A DNA stretch of 64,000 bases from Chrysemys picta bellii. Taxonomy: Eukaryota > Chordata > Testudines > Emydidae. A program made the translations under genes and the position numbers. The stretch is from assembly GCF_011386835.1 (NCBI RefSeq), contig NC_088793.1, forward strand, positions 99,556,923 through 99,620,922. The letters run 5' to 3'. Within the stretch, counting starts at the first letter, position 1. Each line of letters starts with the position of its first letter. Under the pieces are notes generated by a model that made no database searches, was not told the origin of the DNA, and saw only the letters and a list, made by a program, of their open reading frames with translations. Of this stretch, positions 55,687-64,000 are shown in pieces.

Positions 55687-58548
55687 ATGAGATTGGACAT
55701 AGGAAGGACAGGGGGGACGGACACAAGGAGGCCCGCAACATATAGTGCTGCTAATGGGAGACGGGCTAAACGACATACATTAGGGTGTTTATACACCAAT
55801 GCCAGAAGCCTAGGTAATAAAATGGAGGAATTGGAGCTCTTGGTCCAGGAACTGAAACCGGATATCGTAGGAATAACGGAAACGTGGTGGAATGGCAGTC
55901 ACGACTGGAACACAGGTATGGAGGGGTATGCGCTGTTTAGGAAAGACCGGAACAAAGGTAAAGGTGGGGGGGTGGCCTTGTATGTCAATAGTGAAATAAA
56001 CTGTAAAGAAATAATAGTGGATGGATTAGATAACACAGAGTCTGTCTGGGCAATACTCACACTGGGTAATAGGACTACTAGAGCCTCTCCGGGGATAGTG
56101 CTTGGAGTGTGCTATAGACCGCCGGGATCGACCCAGGATATGGATAAGGAACTATTTAATGTGTTTAGAGAAGTAATTACTAACAGAAACTGTGTAATTA
56201 TGGGGGACTTTAACTTCCCGGATATAGATTGGGGAACAAACGCTAGTAGCAATAACAGGGCTCAGATGTTCCTAGAAGTGCTTGCTGATCAATTCCTCCA
56301 TCAAGTGGTAACTGAACCAACGAGGGGGGAGGCCATTTTAGATTTGATTCTGGCAAGTAGTGAGGACCTTGTTGAGGAAGTGGTAGTAGGGGACAATTTG
56401 GGCTCCAGTGATCATGAGCTAATTCGGTTTAAAATACATGGAAGGAGTAACAGAATTAAATCAAAGACTAGGGTTTATAATTTTAAAAAGGCCAATTTTA
56501 ACAAACTAAGGGGACTGGTAAGGGAAGTGGATTGGGCAAACGTATTAATGGATTTAAAAGCAGAAGAAGCCTGGGATTACTTTAAGTTAAAGATGCATGA
56601 GCTGTCAGAGGCCTGTATTCCAAAAAAGGGAAAAAGATTACTAAGCAAGAGATTTAGACCGAGCTGGATGAGCGACCGACTCAAAGGGGCGATTAGGAAA
56701 AAACAGAAAGCGTATAAAGAGTGGAAGAGGGGAGGGATCAGTAAGGAAATGTACCTAAGTGAAGTCAGGGAATGTAGAGATAGAGTGAGAAAGGCCAAAG
56801 GCCGTGTAGAGTTGGACCTAGCGAGGGGAATTAAAAGCAATAGTAAGAGGTTTTACAGCCACGTAAATAGGAAGAAAGCAAAGAAAGAAGAAGTGGGACC
56901 GCTGAAGTCTATTGCCGGAAAGGAGATTAAAGAAAATCTAGGCATGGCGCAATATCTTAATGAATATTTTGCATCAGTGTTTAATGAGGCCAATGAAGGT
57001 ATTAGGGATACTAGCACCACTATAGAGGGGCATTCGGGATGGGGGATTACCGTATCCGAGGTAGAAACAAAACTTGAACGCCTTAATGGGGCTAAGTCGG
57101 GAGGACCGGACGATCTACATCCGAGAATATTGAAGGAATTGGCGCGGGAAATAGCAGGCCCGTTAGCGATAATATTTAATGAATCTGTAAACTCGGGGGT
57201 GGTCCCGTTAGACTGGAGAATAGCTAATGTGGTTCCTATTTTCAAGAAAGGGAAAAAAAGTGATCCGGGTAACTACAGGCCTGTTAGTCTAACATCTGTA
57301 GTGTGCAAGGTGTTAGAGAAAATTCTGAAAGAGAAACTAGTTGAGGACCTGGAGGGTAGTGGCAATTGCGATAAATTACAACATGGTTTTACGAAGGGCA
57401 GATCGTGCCAAACGAATCTGATCTCCTTCTTTGAGAAAGTAACGGATTTATTAGATAAGGGAAATGCGGTGGACCTAATATACCTGGATTTCAGTAAAGC
57501 ATTTGATACTGTACCCCATGAGGAATTATTGGTTAAACTGAAAAACATGGGGATCGATATGAAAATCCAGAAGTGGATAAGGAATTGGTTATTGGGGAGA
57601 ATGCAGCGGGTTGTATTAAAGGGTGAACTGTCAGGTTGGAGGGAGGTTACTAGTGGAGTGCCTCAAGGTTCGGTTTTGGGACCCATTTTATTTAATCTAT
57701 TTATAACTGACCTCGGAACCGATTGCAGGAGTGGGCTGATAAAATTTGCGGATGATACGAAGGTGGGAGGCGTTGTAAATTCGGAGGAGGACAGGGATAT
57801 CCTGCAGGGAGACTTGAATGAGCTTGTGAATTGGAGTATCAGAAATAAGATGAAATTTAATAGTGAAAAGTGTAAGGTGATGCATTTGGGGATGACTAAT
57901 AACAATTTTAGTTACAAGATGGGGACGCATTGGTTAGAAGTAACGGAAGAGGAGAAGGACCTAGGGGTTCTTGTAGACCGCAGGATGACTATGAGTCGAC
58001 AATGTGACGTGGCGGTGAAAAAAGCCAATGCTGTCTTGGGGTGCATTAGGCGAGGTATATCTAGTAGGGATAAGGAGGTCCTGCTTCCGTTGTACAAGGC
58101 GCTGGTGAGACCTCATTTGGAGTACTGTGTGCAGTTCTGGTCTCCCATGTTTAAAAAAGATGAACTCAAACTGGAACGGGTGCAGAGAAGGGCCACTAGG
58201 ATGATCAGAGGAATGGAAAAGCTGTCGTACGAAAGGAGACTAGAGGAGCTTGGGTTGTTTAGTCTGACAAAGCGAAGGCTGAGAGGGGATATGATTGCTA
58301 TCTTTAAATATATTAGAGGGATTAATACAAGGGAGGGAGAAGAGTTATTCCAGCTTAGTACTAACGTGGATACCAGAACGAATGGATACAAACTGGCCGT
58401 GGGGAAGTTCAGACTTGAAATTAGACGAAGGTTTCTGACCGTCAGAGGGGTGAAATATTGGAACGGCCTACCGAGGGAAACGGTGGGGGCGACGGACCTG
58501 TCTGGTTTTAAGATAAAGTTAGATAAGTTTATGGAGGGAATGGTTTAA
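55687..58548 (+). CDS. CR1 ORF2 protein (APE endonuclease and reverse transcriptase), uninterrupted
   Basis: A 953-codon frame of CR1-type non-LTR retrotransposon ORF2, which nicks target DNA and copies its RNA there. Visible motifs: endonuclease YTNARSLGNKMEELE (about residues 38-52), ITETWW (about 60-65), GDFNFPDIDW (about 172-181) and SSDHELIRF (about 239-247); reverse transcriptase IYLDFSKAFDTVPHEELL (about 597), GVPQGSVLGPILFNLFITDL (about 660) and FADDTKVGG (about 687), with both catalytic Asp; C-terminal segment SKRRL-type KRRLRGDMIAIFKYIRGIN. Length is in the normal range. The ATG used is the first in frame after the insertion edge; the true start may be upstream of the truncation. 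Codons are fresh and CpG-bearing, unlike the decayed neighbours. Confidence 0.93.
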   Translation: MRLDIGRTGGTDTRRPATYSAANGRRAKRHTLGCLYTNARSLGNKMEELELLVQELKPDIVGITETWWNGSHDWNTGMEGYALFRKDRNKGKGGGVALYVNSEINCKEIIVDGLDNTESVWAILTLGNRTTRASPGIVLGVCYRPPGSTQDMDKELFNVFREVITNRNCVIMGDFNFPDIDWGTNASSNNRAQMFLEVLADQFLHQVVTEPTRGEAILDLILASSEDLVEEVVVGDNLGSSDHELIRFKIHGRSNRIKSKTRVYNFKKANFNKLRGLVREVDWANVLMDLKAEEAWDYFKLKMHELSEACIPKKGKRLLSKRFRPSWMSDRLKGAIRKKQKAYKEWKRGGISKEMYLSEVRECRDRVRKAKGRVELDLARGIKSNSKRFYSHVNRKKAKKEEVGPLKSIAGKEIKENLGMAQYLNEYFASVFNEANEGIRDTSTTIEGHSGWGITVSEVETKLERLNGAKSGGPDDLHPRILKELAREIAGPLAIIFNESVNSGVVPLDWRIANVVPIFKKGKKSDPGNYRPVSLTSVVCKVLEKILKEKLVEDLEGSGNCDKLQHGFTKGRSCQTNLISFFEKVTDLLDKGNAVDLIYLDFSKAFDTVPHEELLVKLKNMGIDMKIQKWIRNWLLGRMQRVVLKGELSGWREVTSGVPQGSVLGPILFNLFITDLGTDCRSGLIKFADDTKVGGVVNSEEDRDILQGDLNELVNWSIRNKMKFNSEKCKVMHLGMTNNNFSYKMGTHWLEVTEEEKDLGVLVDRRMTMSRQCDVAVKKANAVLGCIRRGISSRDKEVLLPLYKALVRPHLEYCVQFWSPMFKKDELKLERVQRRATRMIRGMEKLSYERRLEELGLFSLTKRRLRGDMIAIFKYIRGINTREGEELFQLSTNVDTRTNGYKLAVGKFRLEIRRRFLTVRGVKYWNGLPRETVGATDLSGFKIKLDKFMEGMV

Positions 58549-58919
58549 TGGTAAAACATAGTAGTCAAGGAAAGCCAAGCAATGGTGGGTAAATAGTATA
58601 ATGGCTAACGGGGTCGGGCTGGAGACTCTTGCCTATATGCTCGGGGTCTTACTGATCGCCACATTTGGGGTCGGGAAGGAATTTTCCTCCAGGGCAGATT
58701 GGCTGAGCCTCTGGAGGTTTTTCGCCTTCCTCCGCAGCATGGGGCAGGGATCTCTAGCAGGAGGGTCTCTGCCGATTGAAGTCACTAAAAACAGGATTGG
58801 GGACTTCAACAGCAGAGTCCAGGGAAGGGGTAGGGACGGTTTTATGGCCTGCAGCATGCAGGGGGTCAGACCAGATGATCATAATGGTCCCTTCTGACCT
58901 TAAAGTCTATGAGTCTATG
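58549..58919 (+). other. CR1 3' UTR with TCTATGA repeats
   Basis: It contains gatcgccacatttggggtcg, ttcgccttcctccgcagc and a terminal ggtcccttctgacctt, and ends in two partial copies of gtctatga. The tail is shared with 25311-25600. CR1 RT is thought to recognise such a tail. Confidence 0.9.
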
Positions 58920-58923
58920 AACG

Positions 58924-59145
58924 GGTGGCTCTAAATATGGACCTCCAGGTGGAGGAGGTGGTAGAGGACGAGGACCCTGTGTTGGACATTCTGGCACCAG
59001 AGGGTTCCTCTAGGGTGGTCTTACCCATGCTAAAGACTATCCAGGCTAACGCCAAAACCATTTGGCAAATGCCTGCCTCCATTCCCCCTATGGCCAAAGG
59101 GGCCGAACGGAAGTAATTTGTCCCTGCTAAAGGATACGAATACCG
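58924..59145 (+). pseudogene. DIRS copy C gag-like gene, segment after the CR1
   Basis: The frame reads LQVEEVVEDEDPVLDILAPE then MLKTIQANAKTIWQMPASIP and stops at 59114-59116. Just beyond, sequence switches to the linker before RT (ITSDRWVLC), whereas copy B has some 750 nt more here. Confidence 0.75.
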
Positions 59146-59159
59146 CTTCTACCGTGCAC

Positions 59160-60540
59160 GGTCCCTTATTACATCGGACCGATGGGTGCTCTGCACAGTA
59201 GAGGCGGGATATTCTATCCACTTCTGCTCCTTCCCACCCTCCCATCCCTCTTTCCCATCCCTCTTCAGGAACCCCTCTCATGAGCAACTTCTCATCCAGG
59301 AGGTTCAAACCCTCCTCGCTTTAAGAGCAGTGGAGGAGGTGCCTCAGGAGTTCAGAGGCAAGGGTTTCTACTCCCGTTACTTCCTCGTTCCCAAAGCAAA
59401 GGGAGGCCAATTCTGGACCTAAGGGAACTCAGCAAGTTCATCGTCAGCCTGAAGTTCCACATGGTCTCCTTGAGCACAATCATTCCCTCTCTGGATCCAG
59501 GAGACTGGTACGCCGCCCTCGATATGAAGGACGCCTATTTTCACATATCTATCACCCCGTCTCATAGACAGTTTCTCCACTTCGTGGTAAACAAAGTACA
59601 TTATCAATTCACAGCTCTCCCATTCGGCCTATGCACAGCTCCCCGTGTCTTCACCAAATGTGAAGCTTCCTTCGCCACCATCATGTGCATGTCTACCCTT
59701 ACCTGGATGACTGGCTCCTCCGCGGCTGCTCTGGTCAGAAGGTAGAATCGCAGGTGCAAATGGTCAGACACATTCGAACGCCTAGGCTTCATTCTCAGCA
59801 TCCGCAAATCTGTTCTCACCCCAACTCAGAGAATAGAGTTAATCGGGGCAGTCCTTAATGCCAATCAAGCGAGAGTGTTCCTCCCAGAGGCGTGGCATCT
59901 GGCCCTCTTGCAGATAATCAGCAGCCTTTACAGTTTTCCCTCCAGTATGGCGAGGCAGTGCCTCAGGCTGCTGGGCCACATGGCGTCCTGCACCAGTGTG
60001 GTGCATCATGCCAGATTGCGACTGAGGCCTCGGCAAGCGTGGCTCGTGTCCATGTATCGCCCGGGCCGCGACAATCTGGACATGGTGCTGACCGTTCCAA
60101 GGCATACCCTCGATTCCCTACGATGGTAACTTGACCCCTGCATGGTGAGCGCCAGGGTCCCTTTCCACCCTCCCCAACCCACCTCGACTCTGGTAATGCA
60201 TCTGCGCTGGGTTGGGGAGCGCATCTTCGAAGCATGACAACTCAGGGCTTATGGCAAGTAGAGGAGCTGGCTCTGCATATCAACATCAAAGAAGCCTGAC
60301 AACTCAGGGCGGTCCATCTTGTGTGCCAAGTGTTTCTGCCTTGCTTGCAAGGTCACTGTGTCGCCATGCTCATGGACAATACCACAGCCATGTTTGATAT
60401 AAACAGGCAAGGCGGAGCCCGATCATCTCCTCTCTGTCAGGAAGCCCTTCTACTGTGGGAATTTTGTCTAGCCCACTCCATCCTTCTCCAAGCTTCATAC
60501 CTACCGGGCATTCAGAACGTGCTGGTGGACAGCCTGAGCT
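59160..60540 (+). pseudogene. DIRS copy C reverse transcriptase and RNase H
   Basis: From 59186 RAVEEVPQEFRGKGFYSRYF and LVPKAKGG, then at 59461-59660 VSLSTIIPSLDPGDWYAALD, M-K-D-A-Y-F-H and LPFGLCTAP. The catalytic YLDDWLL motif is encoded near 59700 in another frame. RNase H-like pieces at 60000-60540 include RLRPRQAWLVSMYRP, MDNTTAMFDINRQGGARSS and ASYLPGIQNVLVDSLS. Frameshifts and stops (for example 59419-59421 and 60540-60542) abolish the protein. Confidence 0.87.
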
Positions 60541-62099
60541 GACGGTTCCTTACGCACGATGGGTCGATTCGTCCGAACATCATTCATTCAATCTTCCGCT
60601 GTTGGGGATTTCCCCAAATTGACCTGTTCGCCATGCCGGCCAACAGGAAGTATCCAACCTTCTGCTCCTTCCGGGGCCACAGCCTGGGCTCGATCGCAGA
60701 TTGATTTCTGATTCCATGGTCCAGTCAACTACTGTACGCCTTCCCACCATTTCCACTCATACACAAGGTACTTCTCAAGGTCCGCAGGGACAGGGCAGAC
60801 GTCATACTGGTGGCTCCAGCTTGGCCTCGCCAGTGCTGGTACCCCACCCTCATGGACCTGTCGGTCCAGTCCCTGGTACATCTACCTCTCGTTCCTGACC
60901 TCATCTCACAGAATCACGGCCGCCTCCTTCACCTGGACCTTCAGTTGCTTCACCTCATGGCCTGGAAGATCCGTGGTTGAGCCAGGCAGAACTTGCCTGT
61001 TCGGACCCAGTGAGGCAGGTGCTTCTGGAGAGCCACAAGCTGTGTACCAGGGCCACTTACAAAGCGAAATAGAAGAGGTTTTCTCTCTGGTGTGCCCAAA
61101 GGCAGTGCTTCCACTCCAGGCTTCAATCCCATGTATTCTGGATTATGTCCTGCACTTGAAAGACCAGCACCTGGCATTTGTTTCTTTCAAGGTCCATCTC
61201 GCAGCTATATCGGCTTTTCATCCCGGTATTTTCGGGTGCACCCCATTGTAGGACGTTTTCTGAAAGGTTTGGAAAAGATTCATCCCCCAATGAAGCCCCC
61301 TGTTCCGGCCTAGGACCTTAATTTTGTCCTTTCTTGCCTCATGGGTCCTCCCTTTGAACCGTTAGCTTCCTGTTAGCTCCTTTACCTTTCTTGGAAGGTT
61401 GCTTTTTTGGTGGCCATCACCTCGGAACGACTTGTGTCTGAGCTGCGGGCCCTCATGTCTCAGCCTCCATACACGATTTTTCATAAGGGCAAGGTGCAGC
61501 TTAGACTTCACCTGGCCTTTCTTCCCAAGGTCGTGTCCCGCTTTCGCGTTAGCCAGGCCATCTTTCTGCCAGTTTTGTACCCAAAACCGCACGCCAGCCC
61601 TCGTGAACAGCAGCTGCATTCACTGGATGTTAGAAGGGCACTCGCCTTCTGTATAGACCAAACAAAGCCGTTCCACAAAACAACCCAGTTGTTCGTCACT
61701 TTAGCAGAGCAGATGAAAGGTTTGCCGGTATCTTCCCAGCGGATCTCATCCTGGATTACGGTGTGTATTCGCGCTTATCATGACTTGGCGAAGGTTCATC
61801 CGCCTGCCATTACGGCTCACTCCACAAGGGCACAAGCCTCGACAGCCTTCCTGGCCCATGTACCTTTTCAGGAGATCTGCAAGGCTGCGACATGGTCTTC
61901 AGTCTTCCTTTACATTGCACTATGCCATCGTCTCAGGACAATGTGGCCTTTGGCAGAGTGGTTCTTCGATCTGCAATACCTTGACTCCGACCCCGCCTCT
62001 GAGGTAAGGCTTGAAAGTCACCTACCTGGAATTGATATGAGCAAGCACTCGAAGAAGAAAAAACAGTTACTCACCCTTTTTGTAACTGTTGTTCTTTGA
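60541..62099 (+). pseudogene. DIRS copy C tyrosine recombinase, broken
   Basis: After QIDLFAMPANRKYPTFCSF (about 60620) the recombinase N-terminal part is in scattered frames (ACSDPVRQVL-like at 60990; LKDQHLAFVSFKVHLAAISA at 61150). The 230-codon frame at 61407-62099 starts MVAITSERLVSELRALMSQ and reaches the H-S-T-R-A-Q-A motif (catalytic H-x-x-R) followed by AATWSS. There a frameshift puts the expected catalytic Tyr segment (FTLHYAIVSGQ) in the neighbouring frame that covers 61780-62007. DIRS recombinases insert the circular cDNA; this one is probably inactive. Confidence 0.82.
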
Positions 62100-62123
62100 G
62101 ATGTGTTGCTCATATCTATTCCA
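62027..62123. repeat. Hairpin at the 3' end of DIRS copy C
   Basis: tggaattgatatgagcaa.. aacagttac (62027-62070) and gtaactgttg.. tgctcatatctattcca (62082-62123) form a stem of about 42 bp with several mismatches and a loop of about 11 nt. The second arm also pairs with 62296-62353. It overlaps the end of the recombinase frame, as the internal complementary region of DIRS elements does. Confidence 0.8.
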
Positions 62124-62149
62124 TTACCCCCATTTTCCCCTCTGTTGGA

Positions 62150-62353
62150 GTAGCCGGCAAGAAGGAACTGAAGATGTCGGGCCAGCAGGGTCGTATATAC
62201 AGCACCACTCCAGGGGGCTCCACAGCCGGCCCAACGGCTAGCTGCTAGGGGAAAGTTTCCAACAGCCGTGCACGCGGCGCGCGCACATACCTAACTGGAA
62301 TAGATATGAGCAACACATCTTGAAGAGCAACAGTTACAAAAAGGGTGAGTAAC
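62150..62353 (-). repeat. Right inverted terminal repeat of DIRS copy C
   Basis: It is the reverse complement of the left repeat with several point differences. It ends with 58 nt (62296-62353) that pair with 62066-62123 at all but three positions. Confidence 0.87.
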
Positions 62354-63126
62354 AGTTTTTTCCCTAAGGTTTTGGCAGAGTAACAAAACGGGGTTAAGGC
62401 CCTGCATACCTTGCAAACTGCAGCTAGTAACTTGTTTCCCTGATTTGTTAAATTTTTGCTGGGCAGAACTTTAATGTGCGGAGGTATATTGGGGGTCTGG
62501 AGTATGAGCATGTGTGAAAATTCTGCATTATTCATTGGATGTACCAACTGTAATTTTATTACCAGTGTGACATGCAATGTTGTTATGCAGTTCATTTTAG
62601 TTTACAACATTCGTATTTGCTTTTCCTATATCTACATCTTGATCAGCAAGCTGTATAAAGAAGTAGGATGCTAATGAAACATATATAACTGCTTTTTATT
62701 TGAAGCCAAAGTAAAGTAAAATATGAGTGATGAGTGTTTTTTCCAGACAAACTTCCAAAAGTTTGAAAATTATCTGAAACCTACAGAAATATTCTGTGTT
62801 TTAATATTGCTAGCGGTAGCTCCGGTCCTCAACTTTGTGTTAACATTTTACATTGAGAAACTGGCAATGTTGTGGTTAAGGACTGATTAGTAATATATAA
62901 TAATAAGAAGTAAAAATAAGGAATTGTTGGTTACTTACAAATAAATGGCAAAAAAGATTGTGTTTGAGGCATTAGGATACGATGGTGGTGGGTGCAGAAC
63001 CCATATAGAAAAGAATAGAGAATAGATTAAAATACTTACTTTGTACCCATGGAGATTGTGATTGTAGCTGCTGATGCCAAAAATGAACTGGAGAAGAATT
63101 AACTTACTGAAACAGTGGCAAGCAAG
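62354..63126. other. Intronic sequence, no feature recognised
   Basis: No feature recognised between DIRS copy C and the MITE. Confidence 0.45.
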
Positions 63127-63128
63127 TA

Positions 63129-63317
63129 CACCTCTATCTCGATATAACGTGACCCGATATAACACGAATTCGGATATAAGGCGGTAAAGCAGTGCTCCGG
63201 GGGGAGCGGGGCTGAGCACTCCGGTGGATCAAAGCAAGTTCGATATAATGCGGTTTCACTTATAACGCGGTAAGATTTTTTAGCTCCCGAGGACAGCGTT
63301 ATATCGAGGTAGAGGTG
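63129..63317. mobile_element. pogo/Tigger-like MITE
   Basis: The ends cacctctatctcgatataac and gttatatcgaggtagaggtg are inverted and nearly perfect (one mismatch), flanked by TA at 63127-63128 and 63318-63319. Internal copies of cgatataa recur. The 189-bp length has no room for a transposase. TA duplication and end sequence fit Tc1/mariner-type elements. Confidence 0.9.
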
Positions 63318-63319
63318 TA

Positions 63320-64000
63320 TTTGAACCAGACAGAGGTAGGCAAAGCACTAAGTAGTCATGGGTTACTTCCACAGGTGATATGACATATGGAATTAGGGTT
63401 CAAATAATAGAAGGGTTAGTGATTATTTTTAGGAAGTCTTTTGATACTGGAGAAGTAGAAGGTGACTGGAGAAAGTTGAAAGTTTGAGGGGGAAAGCCAT
63501 TTATTTATTTAGATTTAAATAACAACATACTATTAAATCTTAGCAGCATTAAAATCATCAGTTAAACAGCTTACCAGTCTTTTGAGCAACTGAATAGCGA
63601 AAACAAAGTTTTTCAGAATTTTAACTCTTTTTTGTTGTGCTCTCAAATTACTGTAAAACACAGGGAATAAAAATCTCCAGATTTCACATTCAAATAGTTA
63701 TAATTGAGCTATAGTACCTTTTTATAGGACAGAGTGAGAAAAATTAAAATAAAAAATATAGAAAGGATTGAAGAAATCACTTTTGAGCATGCTCATTGGG
63801 CATGTAAGATTTTACCAGAGCCTATTTGGAACGTTGTCCCATTAGTGACATCATTATGCAGTTTTCCTGTCTGGCTGGAAAGGTCCTGGGGATGCAGCTA
63901 AAAAAATGTATGTGAAGGAGGCTATGTAAGACTGAATTTTTGTAAAGTGTGTAAATGTCTCACGGAGACATACACAGGAAAATCCACCGGGGGGAAAAAA
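63320..64000. other. Intronic sequence to the window end
   Basis: AT-rich sequence without a recognisable exon. The next L3MBTL3 exon (end of MBT2) is not within the window. Confidence 0.5.

Larger units (their letters stand above)
55666..58919 (+). mobile_element. CR1 LINE nested in DIRS copy C
   Basis: The DIRS reading frame resumes after 58919 (LLQR at 55665 joins VALNMD at 58924) and the 4-bp AACG is present at both edges (55662-55665 and 58920-58923), so the 3254-bp insert is precisely delimited. It contains a complete-looking ORF2 and a 3' UTR ending tctatgagtctatg. ORF1 and the 5' UTR are missing, as usual for 5'-truncated CR1. Confidence 0.93.
53983..62353 (+). mobile_element. DIRS-type retrotransposon, copy C, with both ends
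   Basis: A DIRS element with left and right inverted terminal repeats, gag-like region, RT, RNase H and tyrosine recombinase in that order. It includes a nested CR1 (55666-58919). Without the CR1 it is about 5.1 kb. DIRS elements integrate by a recombinase and have no conventional long target duplication; none is seen. The gag-like region has an internal deletion near 59145 relative to copy B. Every ORF except the CR1 one is broken or suspect. Confidence 0.9.

Noticed and set aside
57273..58391. Minus-strand frames inside the CR1
   Set aside because: They are antisense shadows of ORF2.
1..64000. CRISPR arrays, rRNA, tRNA or bacterial operons
   Set aside because: The window is vertebrate nuclear DNA; no repeat-spacer array, rRNA segment or tRNA cloverleaf was seen.

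Overview
This is nuclear DNA of a reptile, most probably a turtle. Genes are split by GT..AG introns. Repeats are dominated by CR1 LINEs whose 3' ends finish in TCTATGA repeats, by DIRS-type tyrosine-recombinase retrotransposons, by a Penelope-like element with a GIY-YIG endonuclease, and by hAT, Harbinger and pogo/mariner-like MITEs. That mix fits turtles best; a crocodilian is less likely but not excluded. The assignment rests on recognising repeats and protein, not on a database search.

One host gene is visible: a central part of L3MBTL3 (lethal(3)malignant brain tumor-like protein 3, a methyl-lysine reader) on the + strand. Nine coding exons lie between 20730 and 53466. They join in phase into about 358 codons without a stop: an N-terminal segment, an FCS-type zinc finger, an acidic/basic linker, the whole first MBT repeat and the start of the second. 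The start codon, the rest of MBT2, MBT3 and the SAM domain lie outside the window. The first 20.7 kb is presumably a large 5' intron and the last 10.5 kb is the intron after the exon ending at 53466.

Everything else is intronic repeat. Positions 1-8.5 kb hold a Penelope-like tail, a MIR-like SINE, two hAT MITEs, two L1 fragments in opposite orientation and a broken DIRS element (copy A). Positions 9-20 kb hold LINE fragments, a three-copy dispersed repeat, and three solo LTRs with 5-bp target duplications; one sits inside a MITE and another carries a hAT MITE. Positions 21.9-27 kb hold DIRS copy B, interrupted by a CR1 tail and a Penelope-like tail, followed by another LTR. Positions 32-38 kb hold Harbinger-like MITEs, a short Penelope-like insertion with an 8-bp duplication and a DIRS terminal fragment just upstream of exon 5. 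Positions 43.8-48.2 kb hold an LTR and a 5'-truncated Penelope-like element bounded by a 10-bp duplication. Positions 53.98-62.35 kb hold DIRS copy C with both inverted termini, into which a young CR1 with a full uninterrupted 953-codon ORF2 has inserted. A pogo/mariner-like MITE lies at 63.1 kb.

The most unusual structures are the intact CR1 ORF2 nested in DIRS copy C, the three-armed complementary array at the 3' end of that DIRS (62027-62353), and a Cys-rich motif shared by the gag-like regions of DIRS copies B and C. I saw no RNA gene, CRISPR array or prokaryotic feature.
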